From assembly GCF_020169515.1 (NCBI RefSeq), contig NZ_JAHMHW010000002.1:372001-436000 (forward strand): 64,000 bases of DNA, written 5' to 3'. A program made the translations under genes and the position numbers. Every line of letters begins with the position of its first letter. The first letter of the stretch is position 1. Positions 50,773 through 59,986 of this stretch are shown here, in pieces. The notes below the pieces were generated by a model that worked only from the letters and a program-made list of their open reading frames with translations, did not search any database and was not told the DNA's origin. Source of the stretch: Paenibacillus vietnamensis (GTDB lineage: Bacteria > Bacillota > Bacilli > Paenibacillales > Paenibacillaceae).

Positions 50773-51579
50773 ATGAACTTATCCAGACCTAAGGATTACG
50801 CGGACGATCCCCCTTCCGGGACGCTGTTCGGCGGGCATTTCGACGAATCGGACGATTACCGGTACCGCAGGCCGAACGGCATGGACGATTGGCTGATCTT
50901 TTATACGATACAGGGAAACGGCTATTTAAAGACGGCCGAAGGCGAGAAGCGGTGCGATGCCGGACAGCTCGGTTTTCTGCGCGCAGGCGTTCCGCATGAG
51001 TACGGCACGGTGCCCGGAAGCCGCTGGAATTTTTATTGGGTGCATTTTCAAAAACTGCCTGAAATCGATTATTTGCCGCAAGAGGAAGCGATCGTGGCAG
51101 CAATTCCGGAGGGTCATATGCGGAGCCGTGTGGAACTTGCTTTCGAGAACATCCTCAGCGATTCGCGTGAGCGTTCGAGCTTCTGGCACTTGCTGTGCGA
51201 AACATCGCTGCGCGAGGTCATTCTGCTGGCTGCGCAGCAGCTGAATCAGCGGCTCGATCCGCGCATAGAGCATGCGCTGCAGTATTTGTCGCGTCATATG
51301 AGCGATTCGATCCGCATCGAGGATTTGGCCAAAGCCGTCGGACTGTCCGCTTCCCGTCTATCCCATCTGTTCAAGCAGGAGACCGGCGAGAGCGTGGTGG
51401 AGCATCTCAATAGGCTCCGGCTCCGGCAGGCTGCGCTGCTGATGGTCCATATGGGCCGCAACGCGTCCGAAGCCGCTCTCGACGTCGGCTTTAACAATTA
51501 CAACCATTTTGCCGCTCTCTTTCGGGACATGTTCGGCTGCAGCCCGAGAAGCTACTTGAAGCAAGGCAGGACAGACTAA
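50773..51579 (+). CDS. AraC family transcriptional regulator
   Basis: 268 residues. The sensor half is cupin-like (DDWLIFYTIQGNGYLKTAEG, AGQLGFLRAGVPHEYGTVPGSRWNFYWVHF). The C-terminal double helix-turn-helix is complete (SDSIRIEDLAKAVGLSASRLSHLFKQETG, then VGFNNYNHFAALFRDMFGCSPRSYLK). Divergent from the dioxygenase/TIM-barrel pair and probably its activator. GGAGG lies 11 bases before the ATG. Confidence 0.87.
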   Translation: MNLSRPKDYADDPPSGTLFGGHFDESDDYRYRRPNGMDDWLIFYTIQGNGYLKTAEGEKRCDAGQLGFLRAGVPHEYGTVPGSRWNFYWVHFQKLPEIDYLPQEEAIVAAIPEGHMRSRVELAFENILSDSRERSSFWHLLCETSLREVILLAAQQLNQRLDPRIEHALQYLSRHMSDSIRIEDLAKAVGLSASRLSHLFKQETGESVVEHLNRLRLRQAALLMVHMGRNASEAALDVGFNNYNHFAALFRDMFGCSPRSYLKQGRTD

Positions 51580-52019
51580 AAAGTGAATGTGCACACGTTG
51601 CATCTACTCAGGTCTCCTGCAAATGCCGAACTATAGCGGGCTGGGTTTACGGTAATGCGTGTATAGCATGATTGTGTAATTCTATGATTGAGCGCAGTAG
51701 TTTCGTCGTTGCCATGAGCAAGTATACAGCTTGATTGTTGTAACGGCCATAGAGGCCGCTTAGAGCGAATAGCAAGCAAGCGTATTCGGCTAACGGTCAG
51801 GAGTGAAGCTTAGGACGCTTTGAAGCAAGGTTTTCTTAATAGGTGTTCGTTAAGATGCAAGGACGACCGTTAGATTGGAGAGATAACGAAATGAGCTGTA
51901 TAAGCGTCATTTTTGTCCATTAGATTTAAAGAACCATGCTCCTCCTGATCTCGCATCTGCATACAAAAAAGAACCGGACACATCCGTCCGGTTCATTCCT
52001 TATTTATGGCCGACGCTCG
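51580..52019. other. Non-coding 0.44 kb, a few degenerate repeat units and a terminator
   Basis: No gene is supported. GTAACGGCCATAGAGGCCGCTTAGAGCG near 51.74 kb resembles the AACGG/CCGCT repeat units at 9 and 11 kb. Otherwise only the terminator of the aldo/keto reductase operon. Confidence 0.5.
51963..51995 (-). terminator. Terminator of the reductase/dehydrogenase operon
   Basis: GAACCGGAC pairs with GTCCGGTTC around a six-base loop; six T follow on the minus strand. Confidence 0.92.
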
Positions 52020-52964
52020 TTAAACGGTTTTCGCAGCCGATGTCAGATCCAGCCAATCCAGCTCCTCGCGCGTCAGCTTGATCAGCGAGCCGGCGTCGCA
52101 GGAATGCAGCTCCTCGGCCGTTTGCGCCCCGATCAATGCGCAGGTTGGGAACGGCTGGTTCAGCACGTAGGCCAAGGCGATCTGGATGGCGCTTACGCCT
52201 TTTTGCGCAGCCAGCTGCTTCGCCCGCTCCAGCCTCTCCCAGTTGTCGTCGCTGTAGAAGACGCGGACGAGATCCGCATTGTCCCGAACCTCCGGCGTAA
52301 ATCTGCCCGTAAAAAATCCTCTCGCCTGCGAGGACCAGGACAGCAGAGGGAACTGCTGCTCCTCGTGCCAAGCGCAAGTTTCGGCATCCGCGCTTACGCA
52401 GCCCGACCAGAACGGTTCGTTCGCTTTCGCAAGGCTGAGGTTCGGGCTGCTGAACGTAAAGCCGACTAGCCCGTTTGCCGCGGCGTACTCGTTCGCTTCC
52501 TTGATGCGCTGCCAGGTCCAGTTCGAAACGCCGATCGCCTTGACCGCGCCGGACTTCACGTGCTCGTTTAAAATTTCGATAACTTCGCCCGCCGGAACAG
52601 CAGGATCGTCGCGATGGAGCCCGTACAGATCGATATAGTCCGTTTGCAGCCTCTTCAGGCTCGTCTCGAGATCCGACCGGATCGCTTCGCGGTTCACGCG
52701 CGGGCCTGTCCGGTCATGGTGCGCCCCTTTCGTCAGAATGACCATCTGCTCGCGGTTGCCCCGCTCCTTCATATACCGGCCGATCACCTCTTCGCTTTCG
52801 CCTCCGCAATAAATATGCGCCGTATCCAGCGAGTTTCCGCCGATCGCGAGGAAAGCGTCGAGATTGGCCGCCGCCTTCTCGTACGTGTTATGGAAGAAAT
52901 AATCCGTTCCTTTCATCAAACGGGAAACCGGTTTTTCGCAGCCTTGAATGCTGATAAATTCCAT
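52020..52964 (-). CDS. Aldo/keto reductase
   Basis: 314 residues. Barrel enzyme with the usual tetrad: SLDTAHIYCGGESEEVIG (Asp, Tyr), LTKGAHHDRTGP (Lys, His-containing loop), DLYGLHRDDP (His). AIGVSNW and the C-terminal IGAQTAEELHSCDA follow. Uses NADPH to reduce a carbonyl or oxidise an alcohol. It follows a Gfo/Idh/MocA dehydrogenase by 28 bases in an operon divergent from an AraC regulator. Substrate unknown, probably a sugar derivative. Confidence 0.88.
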   Translation of the reverse strand: MEFISIQGCEKPVSRLMKGTDYFFHNTYEKAAANLDAFLAIGGNSLDTAHIYCGGESEEVIGRYMKERGNREQMVILTKGAHHDRTGPRVNREAIRSDLETSLKRLQTDYIDLYGLHRDDPAVPAGEVIEILNEHVKSGAVKAIGVSNWTWQRIKEANEYAAANGLVGFTFSSPNLSLAKANEPFWSGCVSADAETCAWHEEQQFPLLSWSSQARGFFTGRFTPEVRDNADLVRVFYSDDNWERLERAKQLAAQKGVSAIQIALAYVLNQPFPTCALIGAQTAEELHSCDAGSLIKLTREELDWLDLTSAAKTV

Positions 52965-52992
52965 TGCGCATGTCTCCTTTTTATCTCAAAAG

Positions 52993-53994
52993 TTAGATGA
53001 TCACTCTTGAACGCTCGCGTGCCGACTTCAGGCAGGCGTCGATAATTCTCATGTTGCTGATTGCATCCGACGGCTCGTATTTCAGCGGCGTCCCGTTCAG
53101 GATCGCACCCGCCAAATGATCGGCCTGCAGCGTATATTGGTTCAAATTCGGCACCTCAACCTCGCGGCGCTCCCCGCGGGCGGTGACAAAGAAGTTGGCG
53201 CTGCCCGGCTCCCCGGTCACGAACGCCGACGGAACCTCGATGATGCCGTCCGTGCCTACGACCTCCAGCGGGTTGCGGAACGCCGCCCACATGCCGCAGT
53301 CGAAGGAAAGCGATACGGAGCCGCCGAATTCCAGCAGACCCGAAGCCATCATATCCACATCGTCATGCTCCGGAGAGAACAGCGCCTGCACGGTAACCGC
53401 TTCCGGTTCTTTCCCTAGCAGCAGCTTTGCTGCAGTAATCGGGTAGCAGCCTACGTCGTAGATGGAGCCGCCGCCCCATTCCTTGCGGTACCTGACATTG
53501 CCTTTATTCGCCGCATTGTTGAACGTAAAGGCGCTGCGGATGCCGCGGATTTCGCCGATTTCACCCGCGGCGATAATTTCCTGAATCCGGTCATAACGCG
53601 GGTGATAACGGTACATGAACGCTTCCGACAGCAGCACGCCGGCCTTTGCGCATGCTTCGGCCATCTCGGCTGCTTCCTTCTCCGTCAATGCCAGCGGCTT
53701 CTCGCATAAAATATGCTTGCCCGCCTCGGCGGCGCGGATCGTCCATTCCTTGTGCAAATGGTTCGGCAGCGGGATGTAGACAACGTCTATGGAATCGTCC
53801 TCCAGAAGCGCTTCGTAGCTGCTGTATGACACCGGTATTTGAAGCTCCTCCGCCGTTTTTTTCGCCTTGTCCGCATCCCGGCTTGCGATCGCGGCCGCCT
53901 CGTTTATTTCAGACAAATGCAGCCCCGGAATGACGGCTCTCCTCGCGATTCCGGCACAGCCCAAAATGCCCCATTTCAACTTTTTGACTGACAT
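52993..53994 (-). CDS. Gfo/Idh/MocA family oxidoreductase
   Basis: 333 residues. Rossmann motif WGILGCAGIARRAVIPG, nucleotide-site EKP in HILCEKPLALTEKE, and YDVGCYPITAAKLLLG in the substrate domain with the conserved Asp and Tyr. Close in type to glucose-fructose oxidoreductase and 1,5-anhydrofructose reductase groups. First gene of a two-gene operon with an aldo/keto reductase; divergent from an AraC gene. It probably oxidises or epimerises a sugar. Confidence 0.88.
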   Translation of the reverse strand: MSVKKLKWGILGCAGIARRAVIPGLHLSEINEAAAIASRDADKAKKTAEELQIPVSYSSYEALLEDDSIDVVYIPLPNHLHKEWTIRAAEAGKHILCEKPLALTEKEAAEMAEACAKAGVLLSEAFMYRYHPRYDRIQEIIAAGEIGEIRGIRSAFTFNNAANKGNVRYRKEWGGGSIYDVGCYPITAAKLLLGKEPEAVTVQALFSPEHDDVDMMASGLLEFGGSVSLSFDCGMWAAFRNPLEVVGTDGIIEVPSAFVTGEPGSANFFVTARGERREVEVPNLNQYTLQADHLAGAILNGTPLKYEPSDAISNMRIIDACLKSARERSRVII

Positions 53995-54112
53995 TTGATT
54001 ATCACCTCGTTATTTATTTACGACTATATTGCGATTATAAGTCGATCTATTTAAAATTAAAATGATATTATTTTGTTTTAGTTTATAACAATATTGTCAT
54101 CGAGGTGATTGC

Positions 54113-54949
54113 ATGCAGCGGCAAAGCCATCTGCTTACGCTTCCGCATAATCCATTCTTTTGTTTTCCCGAATCCGTCGGAAACTATTGGGAGCAGCCCC
54201 AGCATTACACGCTTCGGGAAGCCGGTTCGCTGGGCAATTTCAACATCCACTACGTCGTTTCGGGCAAAGGCTTCGTCGAATGGGACGGCGAGGTGCACAC
54301 GCTTGAGGCGGGCGAAGCCGTGCTTTATTTTCCGCTTCAAAGACAGCATTATTACAGCAGCAAGGATGATCCGTGGGATATCAGATGGGTGCATTTCTAC
54401 GGGCACAGCTTGAAGGATTATATGATCGAACGCGGCTTTCACAAAAGCCAGCTGTGGACGATCCGCAACCGTTCCGCCTGGGAGACGGCACACGAGGAGC
54501 TGCTCGCCGAGGCCGAGACGCACCGGATGCTTCGTCCGTCACGGCTGTCCGCGCTGACCTACGCGATCCTTTCCGTATTCGTCGAGCAGGCCATCCCGCT
54601 GTCCGGCAGCAAATCCGTCTCGACCGCGAGCCGGATCGCCGAGCTGCTCCCCCTCATGCAGGAGAAAGCGGCTCAGCCGTTCATCCTGGAGTATTGGGCG
54701 GGCCAGGCGGGCGTCAGCCCGCATTATTTCTGCAAGCTGTTCCGCAGCGTCATGGAGATGACGCCCATGGATTTCATTACGCGCTGCAGGCTTCAGATGG
54801 CCAAGCAGTGGCTGCTCGAGCGCAAGGATGCGAACATCGGCCAGATTGCGGCCGACGCCGGCTATCCGAGCGTCAGCTATTTTAACAAACGATTCATGGA
54901 GCATGAGGGCATGACTCCGACGGTATACCGGCAATTATACGGGGTATAG
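54113..54949 (+). CDS. AraC family transcriptional regulator
   Basis: 278 residues. Cupin-like sensor (FNIHYVVSGKGFVEWDGEVHTLEAGEAVLYFPLQ split by its turn, then WDIRWVHFYG) and a C-terminal double helix-turn-helix (PFILEYWAGQAGVSPHYFCKLFRSVMEMTPMDF-type segment, then AGYPSVSYFNKRFMEHEGMTP). Divergent from the dehydrogenase/aldo-keto reductase operon and followed by another dehydrogenase gene. GAGGTG precedes the ATG. Confidence 0.87.
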   Translation: MQRQSHLLTLPHNPFFCFPESVGNYWEQPQHYTLREAGSLGNFNIHYVVSGKGFVEWDGEVHTLEAGEAVLYFPLQRQHYYSSKDDPWDIRWVHFYGHSLKDYMIERGFHKSQLWTIRNRSAWETAHEELLAEAETHRMLRPSRLSALTYAILSVFVEQAIPLSGSKSVSTASRIAELLPLMQEKAAQPFILEYWAGQAGVSPHYFCKLFRSVMEMTPMDFITRCRLQMAKQWLLERKDANIGQIAADAGYPSVSYFNKRFMEHEGMTPTVYRQLYGV

Positions 54950-55091
54950 GCTGCTGGCGAAGCTGCCGGACATTACGCAGCTGTCGCAATTTTAGAGTGA
55001 AATTGTCCTATTCTTATCGTATCCGCCCTTTTTTCGCTGTGGTACAGTAATCTTAATTCCAACACACCACACCGATACAAAGGAGTACCTC

Positions 55092-56171
55092 ATGACAAAA
55101 ACAATCCGAATCGGAATCATCGGCAGCGGCGGCATTGCGCGGGCACATGCATCCGCCTACAAACAGATCCCCGACGTAGAAATCGTAGCGGTTGCCGACA
55201 GCATAGCAGGCAAGGCTCAAAGCTTTATCGAGCAGGAGCAGCTGCTGCAGGCGGCTGCTTTTGACGATCACCGCAAGCTGCTTGAGCTGGAGCTCGACGG
55301 AGTCAGCGTATGTACGCCTAACTTCGCCCATCACGAAACCTCAATCAATGCGTTAAATGCCGGCAAGCATGTTCTGGTCGAAAAACCGATGTCGGTTACG
55401 CTTCAGCAATCCATCGATATGGCCCAGGCGGCGGAGCGCAGCGGCAAAATGCTGACCGTCGGCTTCCAGCCCCGGTACGACCCGAACATGGCCCTGATTA
55501 AAGAAATCGTGCAGACGGGCAAGCTCGGAGGCGTCTATTTCGTCGAGACGGGAGGCGGCAGGCGGCGGGGAATGCCTGGCGGCACCTTTATCCGCAAGGA
55601 GCTTGCCGGAGCCGGCGCGATGGCCGATATCGGCTGTTATTCGCTGGATATGGCGCTGAATGCGCTCGGCTATCCGAAGCCGCTGACCGTAACCGCCTAT
55701 ACGTCGAATCACTTCGGAACGAATCCGCGTTATCATAAGGAGTCGAATTTCTTTGATGTGGAGGACTTCGGCGTTGCCATGATCAGGCTGGAAGGCGATA
55801 TCGTGCTCAATTACAAAATCAGCTGGGCGATGCATATGGATACGCTGGGGGCGACACTTTTCCTCGGAACCGAAGGCGGCCTCAAGGTTACACCGGCCGG
55901 CACCGGTCCGTGGAGCGGCGTTTGGGACGGAAGCGTCGGCAGCATGACACTGTATCACGACGCCGCAACCCAGCATGTCCAAACCGAAATCCCGGTTATC
56001 CAGCATGGTCTGAATCTGTTTGACGAGAAAGTGAAGGACTTTGCCAACGCGATCCGTTTCGATCGCCCGGCACCGATCCCGGGTGCGGAAATATTGTATA
56101 ACCAGGCGATTATCGACGGGGTGCTCCGCTCGGCGGCAAGCAAACGAGAAGTAACGATCGATTTACCTTAA
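55092..56171 (+). CDS. Gfo/Idh/MocA family oxidoreductase
   Basis: 359 residues. Rossmann motif IGIIGSGGIARAHA, EKP in HVLVEKPMSVT, and MADIGCYSLDMALNALG in the substrate domain. Third member of this family in the window and distinct in sequence from the other two. It lies 140 bases after the AraC gene in the same direction with AAAGGAG upstream, and has its own terminator. Possibly part of the same regulon. The reaction is a sugar or cyclitol oxidation; the substrate is unknown. Confidence 0.88.
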   Translation: MTKTIRIGIIGSGGIARAHASAYKQIPDVEIVAVADSIAGKAQSFIEQEQLLQAAAFDDHRKLLELELDGVSVCTPNFAHHETSINALNAGKHVLVEKPMSVTLQQSIDMAQAAERSGKMLTVGFQPRYDPNMALIKEIVQTGKLGGVYFVETGGGRRRGMPGGTFIRKELAGAGAMADIGCYSLDMALNALGYPKPLTVTAYTSNHFGTNPRYHKESNFFDVEDFGVAMIRLEGDIVLNYKISWAMHMDTLGATLFLGTEGGLKVTPAGTGPWSGVWDGSVGSMTLYHDAATQHVQTEIPVIQHGLNLFDEKVKDFANAIRFDRPAPIPGAEILYNQAIIDGVLRSAASKREVTIDLP

Positions 56172-56180
56172 TATACAGCA

Positions 56181-56210
56181 GAAAGACCGCTCGCCTGAGC
56201 GGTCTTCTTC
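56181..56210 (+). terminator. Terminator after the third dehydrogenase
   Basis: AAGACCGCTC pairs with GAGCGGTCTT around four bases, followed by CTTCGTTT. Confidence 0.85.
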
Positions 56211-56222
56211 GTTTGCGTTTCC

Positions 56223-56402
56223 TTACACCGATGAAATATAGCCGCCGCGGTTGCAATTTTTGGCGTAATTGATGATGGATTCGTACTGGCTCTTGGCAAT
56301 GCGGCGCTCCGACATCGGAAGCTGCTGGTTTTTCACGATTTCGGCCAGCTTCTTTAACTGCTGCATTTCTTCAGGCGTTACTTTGACCGTGATTTTCCCC
56401 AT
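56223..56402 (-). CDS. Small hypothetical protein
   Basis: 59 residues from the ATG behind GGGAGGG. Highly charged and helical in appearance (KITVKVTPEEMQQLKKLAEIVKNQ), ending in NYAKNCNRGGYISSV. I do not recognise a family. The VKVTPEE opening recalls small DNA-binding or antitoxin-like proteins, but no partner is adjacent. The frame runs further upstream without a ribosome site. Confidence 0.55.
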   Translation of the reverse strand: MGKITVKVTPEEMQQLKKLAEIVKNQQLPMSERRIAKSQYESIINYAKNCNRGGYISSV

Positions 56403-56501
56403 GCGATCCGCCCTCCCAATTTCACTAATCAAATACAGGAAACGTAATGCTCCACTTCCATCTAGTGTCATTGTATTCATAAGCGCCGCATTATTTCTTG
56501 A

Positions 56502-56981
56502 TTATTCATTCGGCATTCGCGGATTCTGTATGTCAAGCTCCTCCGGAAACAAATCGGCGAGCTCTTTGTTCTGCTTGCTCTTCAAATAGGACAAGCCCGC
56601 ATAACCCGCCAAGAGCGAGGTGCTGATCACCGCGTAGGGATCGTCCGTACTCGCCATCGCAAGCGCGGTTTTGGCCAAAATGCCCGTGCCGATGGCGATC
56701 AGCAAATCGCCGAGAAAGCCAAGGTCGAAAAAAATCTTTTTTTTCGCGTTGCGCTGGTCTCTAAGGCCAAGAATGAAAATGATAAAATAATAGATCCGTT
56801 GAATCCATTTAAGCAGCCAGTTCGGGGAAAGCTTTAAGCCTTCCTCATCATATTCGATGACCAGCTTCGGCATTTCAACAATACCGTTTTTAACAAAATG
56901 GCCGATAAAGCCGCCGATAAAGCTCATCGAAATCGGCAGCCCGAACACTTGAATAAATTGCTGTACATTCCCGATCTCCAT
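56502..56981 (-). CDS. DUF4257-type membrane protein
   Basis: 159 residues from the ATG behind AGGGTGG (MEIGNVQQF); a GTG four codons upstream is also possible. Three hydrophobic segments: residues about 12-32 (FGLPISMSFIGGFIGHFV), 60-78 (YYFIIFILGL) and 90-125 (FLGDLLIAIGTGILAKTAL). The tail is polar. It fits the DUF4257 description; function unknown. Stands alone before the MarR genes. Confidence 0.6.
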   Translation of the reverse strand: MEIGNVQQFIQVFGLPISMSFIGGFIGHFVKNGIVEMPKLVIEYDEEGLKLSPNWLLKWIQRIYYFIIFILGLRDQRNAKKKIFFDLGFLGDLLIAIGTGILAKTALAMASTDDPYAVISTSLLAGYAGLSYLKSKQNKELADLFPEELDIQNPRMPNE

Positions 56982-57060
56982 GGCCGTAACCACCCTTCAG
57001 CCCGCCTACCGTTGTGCGGCACAAAGTGCGCTTCTTCAACTGTATGCAGCTTTTTGGGGG

Positions 57061-57513
57061 TTAACCACCATTAATTTGTTTCCCTTCCGTCTTATCATCC
57101 TGATCCAATAGCTTGACGATCCGCCTCAGATGTCCGATATCCTCCGGAGAAAGCCGGTTCTGAATATACTTAACGACGATTTCGTCGTTGCCCTTGAATG
57201 TATCGGTGTAAAGCTTCCCATCCTCCGTCAGCTCAAGCTTGACGACGCGCCGGTCTTCCTGGCTGCGGTATCTGCGGATTAGCCCCCGTTCGCACAGCTT
57301 GTCGCCCATCAAGGTGACGGCGCCGGGAGTAATGAGCAGCAGATCAGCCAGCTCCGTCGATTTCATAGGGCTCTTGCGGTCCAAGAGCTGCAGCAGTCTC
57401 AGCTGATTGATCGAATATTCGTCCTTCATTTCTTTGCACCACTGGGTCTTCAGTTTTTTGAATACACCCTTCATAATCGGGAAAAGCTCTTTCCAATCTT
57501 CAGGATTGTCCAC
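57061..57513 (-). CDS. MarR family transcriptional regulator
   Basis: 150 residues from the GTG behind GAGGTG (VDNPEDWKELF); the frame is open to 57564 without a ribosome site. Winged helix visible: INQLRLLQLLDRKSPMKSTELADLL, LITPGAVTLMGDKLCERGLI and the wing RYRSQEDRRVVKLELT. Divergent from a second MarR gene about 110 bases away, with a TACGT-N5-ACCTA near-palindrome between that recurs before the MFS exporter gene. Confidence 0.88.
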   Translation of the reverse strand: MDNPEDWKELFPIMKGVFKKLKTQWCKEMKDEYSINQLRLLQLLDRKSPMKSTELADLLLITPGAVTLMGDKLCERGLIRRYRSQEDRRVVKLELTEDGKLYTDTFKGNDEIVVKYIQNRLSPEDIGHLRRIVKLLDQDDKTEGKQINGG

Positions 57514-57572
57514 GCTGCAGCACCTCGAATCCGTACGCTTAGTTGACTGCCGCAACTTCGTCACTCTATAAT

Positions 57573-57587
57573 TACGTTGGCAACCTA
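57573..57587. promoter_or_regulatory. MarR-type operator between the two MarR genes
   Basis: TACGTTGGCAACCTA, read on the other strand TAGGTTGCCAACGTA. Arms TAGGT/ACGTA, one mismatch from perfect. A perfect version TAGGT-TGCCT-ACCTA lies upstream of the EmrB-type exporter gene at 59846. Confidence 0.65.
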
Positions 57588-57623
57588 AATAAATAGCAAA
57601 TGCTGCACCGGGGTGGAACCATA

Positions 57624-58079
57624 GTGAGTACCGATAAATACGAAAATGTCACACAGCTTATGGAAGTTTTCCAGCGCTTCGCGAAAGCCGACTGGCGCAA
57701 AAAAACGATAGACGGATTAAAACCAAGCGAAATTCGCGTTCTCGTACGACTGAAAAATAACCTTGATAACGGCGGTGCCAGCATGACTGTCTCCGAGCTT
57801 AGCAAAATACTTCAAGTGACGTCCCCGACCGTCACTCAAATGATCAACAGCCTGCTGGCTTCGGGGCATGTGAATCGATCGGCAGACCCGAGCGACCGGC
57901 GGATTACCGAAATTACGTTAACGGACAAGGGCTCCCGGTTCGCTGAAAAAGCACTTGAACGGTACCATGCGTTGTTCAAGGGTGTGATCGACCGGCTCGG
58001 AAAAGAGCAGAGCGATCAGCTGATCGTTACGTTAAACCAACTATTCGATTATTTGGAGTCGTACTCGTATAACGAGTGA
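57624..58079 (+). CDS. MarR family transcriptional regulator
   Basis: 151 residues from the GTG behind GGGGTGG; an ATG eight codons upstream is possible but has no ribosome site. Winged helix: ALKPSEIRVLVRLKNNL-like lead-in, MTVSELSKILQVTSPTVTQMINSLLASGHV and wing RSADPSDRRITEITLT. Convergent with the MFS exporter gene and divergent from another MarR gene. Probably represses the exporter through the TAGGT-N5-ACCTA site. Confidence 0.87.
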   Translation: MSTDKYENVTQLMEVFQRFAKADWRKKTIDGLKPSEIRVLVRLKNNLDNGGASMTVSELSKILQVTSPTVTQMINSLLASGHVNRSADPSDRRITEITLTDKGSRFAEKALERYHALFKGVIDRLGKEQSDQLIVTLNQLFDYLESYSYNE

Positions 58080-58129
58080 AATCACACGGGGAATCCGATC
58101 CGGCTGCCGCCTTCGCGAATCCCCCGGAC

Positions 58130-58168
58130 AGCCTGTTCTTAGCCGTTAGCTAAGAGCGGGCTTTTTTT
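58130..58168 (+). terminator. Terminator of the MarR gene, overlapping the exporter 3' end
   Basis: AGCCTGTTCTTAGC pairs with GCTAAGAGCGGGCT, then seven T. The exporter stop codon lies inside the hairpin. Confidence 0.88.
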
Positions 58169-59774
58169 GTGCGACCTCTATTTTTTCCGCTTCCGCAGGT
58201 GCCTTCGCTTTCGTATCGTTCGAAGTACGGAGCGGAATTTCCTTCAGGAACATGACTAGCACGAACGCTACGACAAGCAGAGTCATGCCAAACAAAAAGA
58301 CGACGGTCAAGGAATCGCTGAGTACATTTCGGACCATCTCGATCGTATGGGTAAATAACGGCTGCAGCTGCTCCGGCAGCGATTGATGAAGCTGCTCCAG
58401 CTTAGGCTGATCAAGCAGCATCTGCGGGTTCAGGAAGCTCGCCAGCTGCTTGGCTTGCTCCGGCTCCAATTGGCTCAAATCGGGGCCTTCTCCAGCTTTG
58501 ACGGCCGCATCCAGCTTGCTCGTCAGTGCGGTATTCATAACGGTTCCCATTACCGCGATGCCGATCGTGCCTCCTAAGTTGCGGAACAAAGTTGCCGTTG
58601 CCGTTGCTACGCCAAGATGAGTTGGAGATACCGCATTTTGAACGGTCAACGTAAATACCGGCATCGAGATGCCAAGGCCGATCCCGAATACGATCATCGC
58701 TGCGACCGCAACTCCGACGTTGTTCATAAAGGCCATCATAAGCATTCCGGCGACCATGAACGGTATACCGCTGACAGCGAACCGCTTGTACTTGCCGGAT
58801 TTCGAAATCCAGCGGCCCGACAAGGTGCTGAGTACGATCATCGCGATCGACATCGGCATGTTGACGAAGCCCGAATATGTCGGCGAAATGCCGAGTACGC
58901 CCTGCACAAAGAACGGCAAATACATCATGGCGCCCATCATGCCGGCGTTCATTAGAAATCCGATTGAATTGGAAATCGTGACAATGCCGTTCTTAAACAA
59001 CGACAAGGGCAGTACCGGGCTTTTTGCCTTTCGCTCGACAAGAATAAGAATAATGAGGAACACGGCCGACGACGCCAATAGACCGATAATCTGCGGCGAA
59101 GCCCATTCATATTTCGTGCCTGCCCAGGAAAAGCCGAGCAACAGGGCGACAATCGTCAAAGATAAGAAAAGCGAGCCCATGTAATCGATCGATTCCGACG
59201 TCTTGCGCGCTGTTTTCGGAAACATGGACCAGATCATCGCAAAGGCGACGATGCCTAGGGGAAGAAAGATCCAAAAAATCCATTTCCACGCGATGTGATC
59301 GACCATAAAGCCTCCAAGCGTCGGTCCGATGACGCTGGAGAAGCCGAATATCGCCATCATCACGCCGGTCCATTTCGCCCGTTCCCTGGGTGCGAATAAG
59401 TCGCCTACGGCCGTCACGGTTGCGGACATCAGAATGCCGCCGCCAATGCCCTGAATGCCCCGGTAGGTGATCATTTGGAAAATCGTTGCCGACGTTCCGC
59501 ACAGAAAAGCGCCGGCCATAAACGTAACGATACCGACCAGCAGGAAAGGCTTCCTGCCGTAAATGTCGGAAAGCTTGCCGACCAGAACCGTCGCGATCGT
59601 CGAGGTAAGCATATAAATCGTAATCACCCATGTATAATATTCGATGCCGCCCAGCATCGCAATAATGCGCGGCATCGCCGTGCTGACGATCGTCTGGTTG
59701 ATCGCTGCAAAAAACATTGCCGCCATCAGCGCCATCATAATCGTCACTTTCTTCTTGTGCGTCAGCTGCTCCAT
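58146..59774 (-). CDS. MFS drug exporter, DHA2/EmrB type
   Basis: 542 residues from the ATG at MEQLTHKKK; AGGAG lies 11 bases upstream. Fourteen helices are expected for this class. Motif A is GKLSDIYGRKPFLL, and the motif C region GFSSVIGPTLGGFMVD is clear. A large extracytoplasmic loop (residues about 435-495, rich in Gln and Leu) precedes the last helix. Proton-driven export of drugs or lipophilic compounds. A perfect MarR-type palindrome lies 72 bases upstream, tying it to the two MarR genes on its other side. Confidence 0.9.
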   Translation of the reverse strand: MEQLTHKKKVTIMMALMAAMFFAAINQTIVSTAMPRIIAMLGGIEYYTWVITIYMLTSTIATVLVGKLSDIYGRKPFLLVGIVTFMAGAFLCGTSATIFQMITYRGIQGIGGGILMSATVTAVGDLFAPRERAKWTGVMMAIFGFSSVIGPTLGGFMVDHIAWKWIFWIFLPLGIVAFAMIWSMFPKTARKTSESIDYMGSLFLSLTIVALLLGFSWAGTKYEWASPQIIGLLASSAVFLIILILVERKAKSPVLPLSLFKNGIVTISNSIGFLMNAGMMGAMMYLPFFVQGVLGISPTYSGFVNMPMSIAMIVLSTLSGRWISKSGKYKRFAVSGIPFMVAGMLMMAFMNNVGVAVAAMIVFGIGLGISMPVFTLTVQNAVSPTHLGVATATATLFRNLGGTIGIAVMGTVMNTALTSKLDAAVKAGEGPDLSQLEPEQAKQLASFLNPQMLLDQPKLEQLHQSLPEQLQPLFTHTIEMVRNVLSDSLTVVFLFGMTLLVVAFVLVMFLKEIPLRTSNDTKAKAPAEAEKIEVAQKKPALS

Positions 59775-59845
59775 TATGCATGCACTCCTATCCATACTGA
59801 TATATAATTTCCGTTCAGCAGCTGAACTATTAATTGTTCAATAGT

Positions 59846-59860
59846 TAGGTTGCCTACCTA
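59846..59860. promoter_or_regulatory. MarR-type operator upstream of the EmrB-like exporter
   Basis: TAGGTTGCCTACCTA: perfect TAGGT/ACCTA arms with a five-base centre. Shares TTAGGTTGCC with the site between the MarR genes. Confidence 0.7.
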
Positions 59861-59940
59861 TTTGTTAATGTTACAATAACTTTAGTACTAAAACAACTGT
59901 CAATTTTGTGCCGGCTTTCCGGTTTGGTTTAAAACGCGCA

Positions 59941-59979
59941 TAAAAAAAAAGCGGGACGGCGTGCACACCGTCCCGCTTT
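59941..59979 (-). terminator. Terminator of the Old Yellow Enzyme gene
   Basis: AAGCGGGACGG pairs with CCGTCCCGCTT around eight bases; nine T follow on the minus strand. Confidence 0.93.
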
Positions 59980-59986
59980 ATCTATA

